Shown piece by piece: positions 56,704 through 63,889 of a stretch of 63,889 nt of DNA. The stretch is from Reyranella massiliensis 521. Lineage in GTDB: Bacteria > Pseudomonadota > Alphaproteobacteria > Reyranellales > Reyranellaceae. A program made the translations under genes and the position numbers. Position 1 is the first letter of the stretch; each line of letters starts with the position of its first letter. The notes below the pieces were generated by a model, which made no database searches, had not been told where the DNA came from, and was given only the letters and a program-made list of their open reading frames with translations. The stretch spans positions 1-63,889 of the forward strand of contig CAMAYC010000010.1 of assembly GCA_945862125.1 (NCBI GenBank). The letters are read 5' to 3'.

Positions 56704-57264
56704 TCAGAGCTTCTCGATGACGAGGTTGTGGTTGGTGTAGACGCAGATGTCGGCGGCGATCTTCATCGCCTTGCGGGCGATCGCCTCGGCATCCATGCCC
56801 TCGACATCGATCAGGGCGCGCGCGGCGGACAGCGCATAGTTGCCGCCCGAACCGATGGCGATGATGCCGCCTTCCGGCTCCAGCACGTCGCCGGTGCCCG
56901 ACAGCAGCAGCGACACGTCCTTGTCGGCCACGGCCATCATCGCTTCCAGCCGACGCAGGTAGCGGTCGGTGCGCCAGTCCTTGGCGAGCTCGATGGCGGC
57001 CCGCAGGAGCTGGCCGGGATGACGCTCGAGTTTCGCTTCCAGTCTCTCGAACAGCGTGAAGGCATCGGCCGTGGCGCCGGCGAAGCCGGCCACGATCTGG
57101 CCGTTGCCGATCCGGCGCACCTTCCGGGCGTTGCCCTTGACGATGGTCTGGCCCATCGAGACCTGGCCATCGCCGGCCATGACGACGTCATTGCCCTTGC
57201 GGACGGAGAGGATGGTTGTGGCGTGCCAGCCGGGCGTGGGGGAAGTGTCGGAGGAAGCGGACAT
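56704..57264 (-). CDS. hslV: ATP-dependent protease peptidase subunit HslV
   Basis: 186 residues. The N-terminal threonine protease site is in [39 protein letters not shown], with catalytic Thr exposed after loss of the ~15-residue leader. It forms dodecamers capped by HslU. hslVU is an operon, and the 83-base gap to the divergent dehydrogenase must hold its promoter. Confidence 0.97.
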   Translation of the reverse strand: MSASSDTSPTPGWHATTILSVRKGNDVVMAGDGQVSMGQTIVKGNARKVRRIGNGQIVAGFAGATADAFTLFERLEAKLERHPGQLLRAAIELAKDWRTDRYLRRLEAMMAVADKDVSLLLSGTGDVLEPEGGIIAIGSGGNYALSAARALIDVEGMDAEAIARKAMKIAADICVYTNHNLVIEKL

Positions 57265-57347
57265 GGCACCGTAAATAGTGATTCACGGCTCGAAATCAAT
57301 CGCCACAGGCCGCGCGGCTCTCGCACGGCTCATGCTAACCTCCCGCC

Positions 57348-58598
57348 ATGAGCGATCAGGATCCCGTTATCGTCGTTGGCGCCGGCATCGTCGGCACCGC
57401 GGCCGCCCGCGCCCTGCAGCGCGCCGGCCACACCGTCACCCTTCTCGACAGCGCCGAGCCCGGGCGGGCAACCTCCTTCGGCAATGCGGGCTTTCTCTCG
57501 CTCGACAGCCTGATCCCGCTGGCCAGGCCCTCGACGCTCAAGAGCCTGCCCAGGATGCTGACCGACCGCACCGGGCCGCTCACGCTGCATACGCCCAGCC
57601 TGCCCTGGCTGCTGCCCTGGATGGCGCGCTTCGTGCTGGCCGCCCTCAGCAAGGCCGAGGTGCAGAAGGGCAAGGAGTCCCTCAAGGCGCTGATGATCGA
57701 GGCCGACATCGCCTGGAAGGCGGAGATCCAGGCGTCGGGCCTCGGCGAGCTGTTCCAGACCAGGGGCGCGCTCTACGTCTACGAAAGCGAGGCGGCGTTC
57801 CTCGCCACCGACGAGATGCGGGGTCTGCAAACCAATAAGGGCACCGACTTCGAGATCGTCGACGGCAATCGCGCGCGCGAACTGGCGCCCGGCCTCAGCC
57901 CGCACATCGTGCGCGGCATCCACTATCCGAACGGCACCCACACCATCAATCCCTACCGCGTGGTCGAGACCCTGGCCGAGCGTTTTACCGCCGACGGCGG
58001 CACGATCCTGCGCGGGCGCGTGCGCGGCTTCGGGCGCGATGGCAATCGCGTCACTTCGGTGCAGATCACCGACTCCGCGCTGCCAGCCAAGGCCGTTGTC
58101 ATCGCCGCCGGCCGCGCCTCGGGCGAGCTGACGCGCCTTCTCGGCTTCAACGCGCCGCTGGTCGCGGAGCGCGGCTATCACGTCATGGTGGCGCCCGACA
58201 ATCTGCGCTTCGACCTGCCCGTCAGCCCGCCCGAGCGCGGCCTCTTCTTCACGCCGATGCAGGAAGGACTGCGCATCGCCGGCACCGTCGAACTCGCCGC
58301 CCCGCACCAGCCGCCGTCGTGGCAGCGCGCCGATCTCCTGATCAAACACCTGAAGGACATCTTCCCCGGCGTCGGCGGCGCCGAGCAGAGCCGCTGGATC
58401 GGCGAGCGGCCGACACTCCCCGACTACCGCCCCGCCATCGGCCGCGCACCGCGCCTGGCCAACGTCTATTGCAGCTACGGCCACCAGCATCTCGGCCTCA
58501 CCCTGGCCACGGCGAGCGGCCGGCTGATCGCGCGCCAGATGGAGGGCGAGGCGCTGGCCGACGCCTTCGCGGGAGTCGATCCGGGCCGCTTCGGCTAG
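57348..58598 (+). CDS. DadA-like FAD-dependent amine/D-amino acid oxidoreductase
   Basis: 416 residues. The dinucleotide loop VIVVGAGIVGTAAARALQRAGHTVTLLD starts at residue 7, and the DAO-family features SFGNAGFLSLDSLIPLARP and the C-terminal RPTLPDYRPAIGRAPRLANVYCSYGHQHLGLTLATASGRLIA follow. It probably deaminates a D-amino acid or similar amine with FAD, electrons passing to the membrane. It ends just before the repeat cluster and the phage-like region. Confidence 0.9.
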   Translation: MSDQDPVIVVGAGIVGTAAARALQRAGHTVTLLDSAEPGRATSFGNAGFLSLDSLIPLARPSTLKSLPRMLTDRTGPLTLHTPSLPWLLPWMARFVLAALSKAEVQKGKESLKALMIEADIAWKAEIQASGLGELFQTRGALYVYESEAAFLATDEMRGLQTNKGTDFEIVDGNRARELAPGLSPHIVRGIHYPNGTHTINPYRVVETLAERFTADGGTILRGRVRGFGRDGNRVTSVQITDSALPAKAVVIAAGRASGELTRLLGFNAPLVAERGYHVMVAPDNLRFDLPVSPPERGLFFTPMQEGLRIAGTVELAAPHQPPSWQRADLLIKHLKDIFPGVGGAEQSRWIGERPTLPDYRPAIGRAPRLANVYCSYGHQHLGLTLATASGRLIARQMEGEALADAFAGVDPGRFG

Positions 58599-58600
58599 GC

Positions 58601-58702
58601 TTTTCCGACGCCCCGGTGTCGGGAAAATCGTGTCGGAAAATTCAAGGCGTTGATCGGCAAGGATTTTCGCCGGCCGTTTTCCGACACCTGCGTGTCGAAG
58701 AA
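58601..58702. repeat. cluster of TTTTCCGACAC-type inverted repeats
   Basis: Four copies of one 11-base unit occur in 102 bases: TTTTCCGACG at 58601-58610, its complement with one insertion at 58616-58627 (GTGTCGGGAAAA), an exact complement GTGTCGGAAAA at 58630-58640, an exact TTTTCCGACAC at 58677-58687, and a weaker copy at 58692-58702. The two exact copies form an 11-bp inverted repeat over a 36-base centre. It lies at the border of ordinary host genes and the phage remnant, where an attachment or recombinase site could be, but it could also be a terminator or regulator array. Confidence 0.7.
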
Positions 58703-58718
58703 TGTGGCCGATGTCGGG

Positions 58719-59099
58719 CTAGTCGTCGAGGCCCAGCATTCCGCGTGCGACAGCGGGGTCTTCCTTGACCGCCAGCAGGGCGCCGCCAAAGAACTCAAGG
58801 ATGCTGCGCGCCAGCGGGCCATAGTGCGCGGGGTCGGCAATCTTGACCTGACGCACGGTCCCGGCGTTGACGGGGATGTGGATCGGATAATCGGGCGGCG
58901 TGAACGCCACGAGTTTCACGCCGGCGGCCTGGAATTTTGCCGTGAGCTCGTCGACGCTTTCCCGCGAGTAGATGCGACGGGCACTCAACCGGACCATGGT
59001 GGCCCCATCCCATTCGTTCTGGAATGCCTTACGGAACCACAGGATTTCCTTGCCCTCGACGTGTTCCACGCCACCGCCGGGCATATTGATCACGATCAT
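58719..59099 (-). CDS. uncharacterised protein in phage-like region
   Basis: 126 residues from an ATG at 59099 with GGAG six bases upstream; a longer frame opens at a GTG at 59144. The sequence (MIVINMPGGGVEHVEGKEILWFRKAFQNEWDGATMVRLSARRIYSRESVDELTAKF) has no known motif or membrane helix. It is on the same strand as the virion-like genes at 59218 and 60682 and may belong to the same phage module or be host-derived. Confidence 0.6.
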   Translation of the reverse strand: MIVINMPGGGVEHVEGKEILWFRKAFQNEWDGATMVRLSARRIYSRESVDELTAKFQAAGVKLVAFTPPDYPIHIPVNAGTVRQVKIADPAHYGPLARSILEFFGGALLAVKEDPAVARGMLGLDD

Positions 59100-59217
59100 G
59101 ACCCACTCCGCACGCAAGGGATGACGAAACCGAACGAGCTGCACTCACGCGCGGCCCACGTGCAGAAGCTAAGGCAGCTCCATGGCGAGAACAACCCTTC
59201 GGGTATTGCAACCGAAG

Positions 59218-59706
59218 TCACGACAGCAACGTCTTCACGATCCCCAGCGTGGGATCGACGTTGCCGGCCGCCGTCTCGTAGTAGCGGGCCTGGGCCTGCC
59301 GGCCGGCGCCCCTCACCCGGTTCTCCCAGGCGTTGCGCAGCCCGTCGTAGCGGAGCGAGAGCGCGTCGCCCGCCCCGGCCGCCGCGGCGTCGCCCAGGAG
59401 ATCGAGCGGCGAGCCCGAGAGATCGGTGCCCTGCGCCGCCAGCCGCGCCTGCAGCTGGCCGAGCCGCTGGCCCGCCTTCTGCCGGGCGGTGTCGACGTCG
59501 GCCTCACCCGCCTGCTCGGCCTGCTGCGCCTGCATTTCGTCGACCGCCGCCGCGTTGCGCTGCTGGGCGGCGAGGAAGTTGTAGTCGTTGCGCTGGCCGG
59601 CGGCGCGCTGCAGCTGCTGGGTGACGCCGATGGCTTGCTGGGCAATGCCCATGGCGGTCGACAGCAACGCCGTACCGCCCGTGATCATCGATACGGGATC
59701 GCACAT
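59218..59706 (-). CDS. phage internal virion-like protein
   Basis: 162 residues. The start MCDPVSMITGGTALLSTAMGIAQQAIG and the long Ala/Gln-rich helical part (RNDYNFLAAQQRNAAAVDEMQAQQAEQAGEADVDTARQKAGQRLGQLQARLAAQGTDLSG) resemble small podovirus internal virion (gp14-like) proteins, which often begin M-C-D-P. It sits on the strand of the portal gene. A function in DNA ejection is known for the family; here it is probably a relic. Confidence 0.65.
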   Translation of the reverse strand: MCDPVSMITGGTALLSTAMGIAQQAIGVTQQLQRAAGQRNDYNFLAAQQRNAAAVDEMQAQQAEQAGEADVDTARQKAGQRLGQLQARLAAQGTDLSGSPLDLLGDAAAAGAGDALSLRYDGLRNAWENRVRGAGRQAQARYYETAAGNVDPTLGIVKTLLS

Positions 59707-59817
59707 AGGTTGTTCCTTTGTTAGGGTTGCTACCGGTCCTGCGACCAGGCCCCAGGGCGTGCTGGCACAGGACGCGTTGAGCTTCGAAGAAGACTGAGAT
59801 TGCGGCGAGGGACGCGT

Positions 59818-60060
59818 ATGGACTTCAAGGAAGAGTGGCTGCGCTACTCTGGACTAAACGAGACTGCCGAAGACGTTTGGCTGCGCGACCTCGTGGCGTC
59901 TCTCATGGACATTCCCGAGCCTACTGAAGAACAAGGCTGGCTCCTTCATATGGCAGGCCTTCGACTCAACTTGATGGGCGGCCTCCCCTGGTCGGCCTAT
60001 CCAAACCAAAAGGAAGAATTCTTGGAAATGGCGCGCAAATACGCAGCGAAGCAACAGTAA
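59818..60060 (+). CDS. small soluble protein, unknown (possible moron)
   Basis: 80 residues from an ATG at 59818 with GAGG seven bases upstream. It is acidic, helical and has several tryptophans (MDFKEEWLRYSGLNETAEDVWLRDLVASLMDIPEP). Codon use is less GC-rich than the window and the strand is opposite to the phage genes around it, as with cargo genes in prophages. No family recognised. Confidence 0.6.
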   Translation: MDFKEEWLRYSGLNETAEDVWLRDLVASLMDIPEPTEEQGWLLHMAGLRLNLMGGLPWSAYPNQKEEFLEMARKYAAKQQ

Positions 60061-60071
60061 CAGCGAAGAGA

Positions 60072-60668
60072 GTGGTCGAAGTGCCAGCGGATCAGCGACT
60101 TTCACGCAGTGACTCACGTCAGATTGCGAAGTCGAATCGAATCATGAAGCTCCTGCGCCGCGGCTTGTTCGCGATCATCGGACTGATCGTTTTGGTCGAG
60201 GGCGCCGTGATCCTTGCCGACTTTCAAGACCGCCATCTGTTCGCGTCGCTCGCCAAGGCACTCGGGGTGTTCGTTAGCGGCAATACTTGCAACATCGCCA
60301 TCGGCGCCAAGCTGCTGTTCTGGCTGCAGTTGGCCGTCGAGCTGGGCATTGTGGCACTTACTCTCGTCATGAAGCCCACCGTCTTGGAGCTGGAGCAGGC
60401 AAGTCGCATGTGGGATTTCCGATCCATTAAGGGGCTTCCCAAGACACCTTTGATGTTCTTGCTGTTCGTGGCGTTCGCGGTGCTTTGCTATTACTTGTCC
60501 TATGCTATCGGTTACAGCCAGAGTACCCGACATCCGCGTTGTTCCACCGTGACGTTCGGTCAGGTCCGGGACTACTGGGTTTTTCTAGCGATCTTTGCGG
60601 CGCGCGGCATAGCGGTCGTGGCGTTCTGCGGACTCTACTTCGATTACAAAGCTACGAAGGCTTCTTGA
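60072..60668 (+). CDS. four-helix membrane protein, unknown (possible moron)
   Basis: 198 residues from a GTG at 60072, or 174 from the ATG at 60144 that starts MKLLRRGLFAIIG. Four hydrophobic helices (LFAIIGLIVLVEGAVILADF, LLFWLQLAVELGIVALTLVM, LMFLLFVAFAVLCYYLSYAIG, WVFLAIFAARGIAVVAFCGLYF) are separated by short polar loops. It is 12 bases from the previous gene. Low GC and orphan status suggest transfer. Immunity or superinfection exclusion is possible but not shown. Confidence 0.6.
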   Translation: MVEVPADQRLSRSDSRQIAKSNRIMKLLRRGLFAIIGLIVLVEGAVILADFQDRHLFASLAKALGVFVSGNTCNIAIGAKLLFWLQLAVELGIVALTLVMKPTVLELEQASRMWDFRSIKGLPKTPLMFLLFVAFAVLCYYLSYAIGYSQSTRHPRCSTVTFGQVRDYWVFLAIFAARGIAVVAFCGLYFDYKATKAS

Positions 60669-60681
60669 GACAGGGCCCCCC

Positions 60682-62085
60682 TCACCTAGCCACTCCACCG
60701 AGGGGGAGAGGAACCTGAGTCCCCTGCCCCAACGCCATCGGACTCACATACTCCGGCTGCAACCTCAACCCATCCAGCGCCGGTGATGGCGGCGGCGGGA
60801 TTTCCCCTGCACGCGCCATGATCTGGAACACCCGGCCGATCAGCGGCTCCAGCAGATCGTCGTGCAGCCGTTCCAGCACCGGCCCCAGCATCACCAGCTT
60901 CTCGTCGCGGCGCTCGGCGATCTCGGTCGCACTGCGCACGTCGTCGAGTTGGGTCGCCATCAGGAACAGGTCGGCATAGAAGGCGGCGCGCACGGCCTGC
61001 TGGCGGCGCTCGATGGCGGCGCTCATCTGGTCGAGCGGCGGGTTGATCTGGTAGGCCGGCTTGAAGCCCGCGCCTTGCGTATCCGCCACATAGGTGATCG
61101 CGGCCGGCAGGCCCGAGGCGGTGCTGCCGCGCAGGCTGGGCGACGCCACCATCGGCGGGTTGATCATCTTTTCCAGCGCCTGGGCGAAGCTCATCTGCAT
61201 GAGCTGCAGGCTCTTGGCATCGGGCAGCGCGTCCATGCCGGGCGAGCGGCCCCACACGTCGTTGCCGATCAGGTGCCAGCGCGGGCAGAGCGCGGGGAAC
61301 TCCTCGAACCCGCCGACGCCCAGCACGGCATCACCCGCCCCGCTCTTCTCGAACCAGACGGAGCGGAACGGCATGTTGCGGTTGCCGAGCTTGCCGATCT
61401 CCCCGCGCCAATCTCCGACATCTTCGTTCGGCTCGATGGCGTGGATCACCTCCACCTCATGGTCCCAGTCGCCGCGATCGTAGCGCTCGCGCACCAGCGT
61501 GGAGACGGCGGCGCGGCCGAAGCGCTCGACGAGCTGGAACGTCGTCATGGAAATCGCGCGGTAGAGCGTGTTGACGGTGAGCCGCTCTGACGCTGCCAGC
61601 CAGTATTCGCCCGCCGTCAGTGGATAGGCACGCACGATCTGCTTCTCGTCTTCCATCACCACCATGGCGGCGGTGCCGAACACGCCCAGCTCCTCGTAGA
61701 CGACGGCCAGGGCATTGTAGAGGTTGGAGCGCGCGATGACGCGGAGCATGCGTTGCGTCACGTCGTCGAGCCACAGGCGGACCTCGGGCAGTTCCGAGAG
61801 TTGCGGGCTGCCGATGCCGAGGCGGAACCACGGCCGCGCCGGCGACGAGACGCCGCTCATCAGGCCGGACGCGAGCGTGCGCGCGGCCAGCATGGCGGTG
61901 GAGTCGAGCAGCTTGCCGTTGCGCTTGTCGCCGCGGCCGGCGCGATGGGCCGGGCCGAGGAAGGAGCCGCGGCGCGGCAGGATGTTGTCGGCAAGGTCGC
62001 GCCAGTGCGCGAACCACGAGGCGCGCTCACGGTCGAGCGCGCCGAGGCGCCGCTCGCAATGGCGGCGGAGTTCAGCTTCCATCAT
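60682..62085 (-). pseudogene. podovirus head-to-tail portal protein, shortened C-terminus
   Basis: 467 residues. The portal family (T7-like head-tail connector, PF12236-type) is clear: RRHCERRLGALDRERASWFAHWRDLADNILPRRGSFLGP, KLLDSTAMLAARTLASGLMSGVSSPARPWFRLG, GRSPGMDALPDAKSLQLMQM and RQQAVRAAFYADLF. The family usually continues 60-90 residues past EYVSP; here it ends in an unrelated MALGQGTQVPLPLGGVAR tail whose DNA (60682-60720) is a GGGGGAGAGG-rich intergenic-type repeat. So the 3' end has been replaced, probably by decay or insertion of the genes at 59818-60668. No terminase or capsid gene is in view. Confidence 0.78.
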
Positions 62086-62175
62086 GACCTCTTAAAGTTG
62101 CAGTTGTTCGTCGCAGCAATCGCTTGACGGGTTGCCGTTGCCTTGCGACGTTCAACTTCTGGGGAAGGGAGAACG

Positions 62176-62625
62176 ATGCAAAAAATTGGAACAGTCGCGG
62201 CCGCCTTGGCGGTTGCCGCAAGCGTGGCTTGTGCGCCGACGCCGGAGAGCATTCAGCCGGCCTATGTCAGCGAAGTGCCCTATCAGAGCTGGAGCTGCCA
62301 GCAGCTGGGCGAAGAAATGGGCCGACTGAACAATGCGCTGTCGACCGCCTCAGCCCAGCAAAACAGCGCACGAACGAACGACACCGTCGGCATCATCCTG
62401 ATCGGCTTGCCTGTTGGCTCAATGTCCGGCCAGAGCATCGCGCCGCAAATCGCCCGCTATAAGGGCGAACAGGAAGCGGTCAATCGCGCGATGATCCGCG
62501 GGCAATGCGGAGAGATGATGAGGATGTATCCTCCGTCGCCTCCAACACCACCGGTCACGCCGGGTGAACAGCCCGCGCCAAAGACGAGCAAAGCCGGAGC
62601 AGCATTGGGCGGCACTGACCTTTGA
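62176..62625 (+). CDS. small lipoprotein, unknown
   Basis: 149 residues from the ATG at 62176 with GGGAGA five bases upstream. The leader MQKIGTVAAALAVAASVAC ends in a lipobox (ASVAC), followed by YQSWSCQQLGEEMGRLNNALSTASAQQNSARTNDTVGIILIGLPVGSMSG and a Pro-rich tail. This pattern occurs in many proteobacterial lipoproteins of unknown role. It starts 90 bases after the divergent portal gene. Confidence 0.8.
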   Translation: MQKIGTVAAALAVAASVACAPTPESIQPAYVSEVPYQSWSCQQLGEEMGRLNNALSTASAQQNSARTNDTVGIILIGLPVGSMSGQSIAPQIARYKGEQEAVNRAMIRGQCGEMMRMYPPSPPTPPVTPGEQPAPKTSKAGAALGGTDL

Positions 62626-62703
62626 GCTTTCGGTAGGGGCGCTGACTCGGAAGCGCCGTTGCGAGTGCAATCAGGCATTCGATCGGAATAGCACGGTGAA
62701 ATC

Positions 62704-63021
62704 ATGACCGTAGTTGATGGAGACAAATCACCCACGAACAATCCCCGCGAAGAGCAGCCCGCTGCACTCACAACCGGCACTGCTGCGACGCCAGCACCGC
62801 CTCTAACTGTCGCGCCGCCTAGTCCGGCAGCGTGCGATTGGGGAAATGTTGCGCAAGTGGTTTCAGCTGTCTGCGCATTTGTTTCCCTCATAATCACCGC
62901 ATGCACGTTGTATTTCGCATCACATATCCGCCCGACACGCCGCGCGCTTCGGGCGACCTTCAAGAACCACTACGTGATCTGCGAACCCTGCCGGCACGCG
63001 GCCCCGGCGCCTGTAAGATAA
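62704..63021 (+). CDS. small membrane protein with Pro-rich N-terminus, unknown
   Basis: 105 residues. A Pro/Thr/Ala-rich ~45-residue head precedes one hydrophobic helix at ~47-70 (NVAQVVSAVCAFVSLIITACTLYF) and a basic, cysteine-containing tail. The ATG at 62704 has only a weak ribosome site. No family recognised; it is one of several orphan genes in this accessory stretch. Confidence 0.45.
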   Translation: MTVVDGDKSPTNNPREEQPAALTTGTAATPAPPLTVAPPSPAACDWGNVAQVVSAVCAFVSLIITACTLYFASHIRPTRRALRATFKNHYVICEPCRHAAPAPVR

Positions 63022-63022
63022 T

Positions 63023-63370
63023 CTAAGGTTTCTGAACGACTGCGATCCAAGTAACCACCGCCCGGTCGGGGATCTTTCCAGCCAGGTTTTCGACCTCAAT
63101 AGTGAAGCCAGTCTCAGATTCCCTCCCCACTCTAACCTCAATGGAAAGCTGACCGTCCGTCTCGCAAGTGATCGATGCTAGCGACACTAGAACGGAAGGC
63201 ACGAAATGCGCAGCTATCTGGAATTCCACGGAATTCTGAAGAAATTTTTTGCGCTTTGAACCATCCTTAGTGAGAAGAAGGGTCCCCATTCGAATTTGGG
63301 GCATGCCCACAATAAAATCACGAATTGTCGGCACTGGTTCAGTGGATTTGCGAGTTTTTTTTCTAGCCAT
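63023..63370 (-). CDS. uncharacterised protein, lower-GC orphan
   Basis: 115 residues from the ATG at 63370 with GGGGAG eight bases upstream; the frame stays open to 63472. A basic start (MARKKTRKSTEP) is followed by beta-rich sequence (DFIVGMPQIRMGTLLLTKDG, LSIEVRVGRESETGFTIEVENLAG). Base composition is clearly less GC-rich than the replication region, which suggests transfer. The function is unknown. Confidence 0.65.
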   Translation of the reverse strand: MARKKTRKSTEPVPTIRDFIVGMPQIRMGTLLLTKDGSKRKKFLQNSVEFQIAAHFVPSVLVSLASITCETDGQLSIEVRVGRESETGFTIEVENLAGKIPDRAVVTWIAVVQKP

Positions 63371-63636
63371 GTTTACGTCTCCCCATTCTAAGAACAACCA
63401 ACCTATCGTTCTCGTAATAGTTGTGTCAAATGAGAGGCGCTCCCGAGAGCCGTGGGAGACTACCTGGCTCACTATTGAACGTCCCCAAGTGCACCGCTCT
63501 CTACTGACCCAACAGCATCTTCAGAGCTGTCGTCACCGGCGCGGGTCCCCGCCTAGACCCAATCCGGACGTGGCGATGGTGCTGCGATATCCTTGCAGTC
63601 CAGCGGCCCGGCGAGGGCGCCGTCGCACTTTGACGA

Positions 63637-63665
63637 TTGACGTATCTCGTACATTTCCGTAGACT
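63637..63665 (+). promoter_or_regulatory. promoter for the higB gene, possibly leaderless
   Basis: TTGACG at 63637-63642, a 17-base spacer and TAGACT at 63660-63665. The expected transcript start is 63671-63673, which coincides with the GTG at 63672, and no ribosome site is seen. Leaderless translation is therefore likely. Confidence 0.5.
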
Positions 63666-63671
63666 TAACCC

Positions 63672-63889
63672 GTGATCCAAAGCTACCGGGACAGACGCAC
63701 GAAGCAGTTTGCCGTCGGCGAGTTCCTGCGCCCGTTCCAGGGCTTCGCGCGACAGGGCTGGAAGCGCCTCGATATCCTGAACGCCGCCACATCCCTCAAC
63801 GATCTGGCGGCGCTGCCGAGCAATCGCCTGGAAGCGCTTCGCGGAGACCGGGCCGGGCAGTATTCGATTCGCGTCAACCAGCAATGGCG
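63672..63889 (+). CDS. higB: HigB-type toxin (RelE superfamily), partial
   Basis: 72 residues up to the window edge. The sequence VIQSYRDRRTKQFAVGEF... followed by GWKRLDILNAATSLNDLAALPSNRLEALRGDRAGQYSIRVNQQW matches HigB (plasmid maintenance killer) toxins, including NRLEALRGDRAGQYSIRVN, in which basic residues contact mRNA. It cleaves mRNA on the ribosome. The HigA antitoxin gene is expected just downstream, outside the window. It marks the end of an accessory region. Confidence 0.8.
   Translation, partial: MIQSYRDRRTKQFAVGEFLRPFQGFARQGWKRLDILNAATSLNDLAALPSNRLEALRGDRAGQYSIRVNQQW

Noticed and set aside
63501..63884. Reverse frame at the right edge
   Set aside because: The forward strand encodes a clear HigB toxin there.

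Overview
The window is GC-rich, almost fully coding DNA from an alphaproteobacterial chromosome. The order mutM - enoyl-CoA hydratase - rpsT - rhodanese - dnaA - dnaN - recF - gyrB, two DUF1127 proteins, GcvA-type LysR regulators, a CaiB/BaiF CoA-transferase and a TRAP transporter suggest a Rhodospirillales/Reyranella-like soil or water organism. That placement is an inference from gene content, not from a search. No rRNA, tRNA, CRISPR array or intact insertion sequence was seen.

Layout. 1-2.5 kb: a chimeric nitrate-assimilation remnant at the left edge and a membrane Ser/Thr kinase with MORN repeats. 2.8-6.3 kb: a four-gene catabolic-looking operon (SDR, DUF1445, DUF2848, CoA-transferase). 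6.3-16.6 kb: a small P-loop kinase, an Asp/Glu racemase homologue, a NYN protein, a fatty acid desaturase, a membrane nucleotide cyclase, a PPOX-like/MarR/LLM flavin cluster, a LysR/DUF1127 divergent pair and a TPR-glycosyltransferase protein. 16.8-19.7 kb: leuC-leuD and a DMT exporter. 20-21 kb: an ArsR repressor with a repeated His-rich metal-binding protein. 21-29 kb: an M20 peptidase, a KamA-like radical SAM enzyme, a PCu(A)C-like protein, a second LysR/DUF1127 pair, Ada, an Smr protein, a TPR protein, a YggS protein and MutM.

30-38.6 kb is the replication core: rpsT, rhodanese, dnaA, dnaN, recF, gyrB. It has recognisable promoters and terminators and a GANTC-rich, gene-free stretch between rpsT and the rhodanese gene. 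38.6-58.6 kb holds transporters (two-permease TRAP, SulP, DMT, MFS), regulators (TetR, XRE/MmyB, AraC), a sterol desaturase-DUF2147 fusion, HslVU, and a selenoprotein of the GrdB/PrdB family that is split by an in-frame TGA.

58.6-63.9 kb is an accessory region. It contains a degraded podovirus-type module (portal gene with a shortened end, a virion-like protein and an uncharacterised gene), small orphan genes of lower GC, a lipoprotein, a cluster of short inverted repeats at its left border, and the start of a HigB-type toxin gene at the right edge.

The strongest unusual signals are the Sec155 selenoprotein at 40259-41431, the NasT-NasA chimera at the left edge, the ArsR/His-rich metal module with its promoter-flanking dyad, and the decayed phage region.
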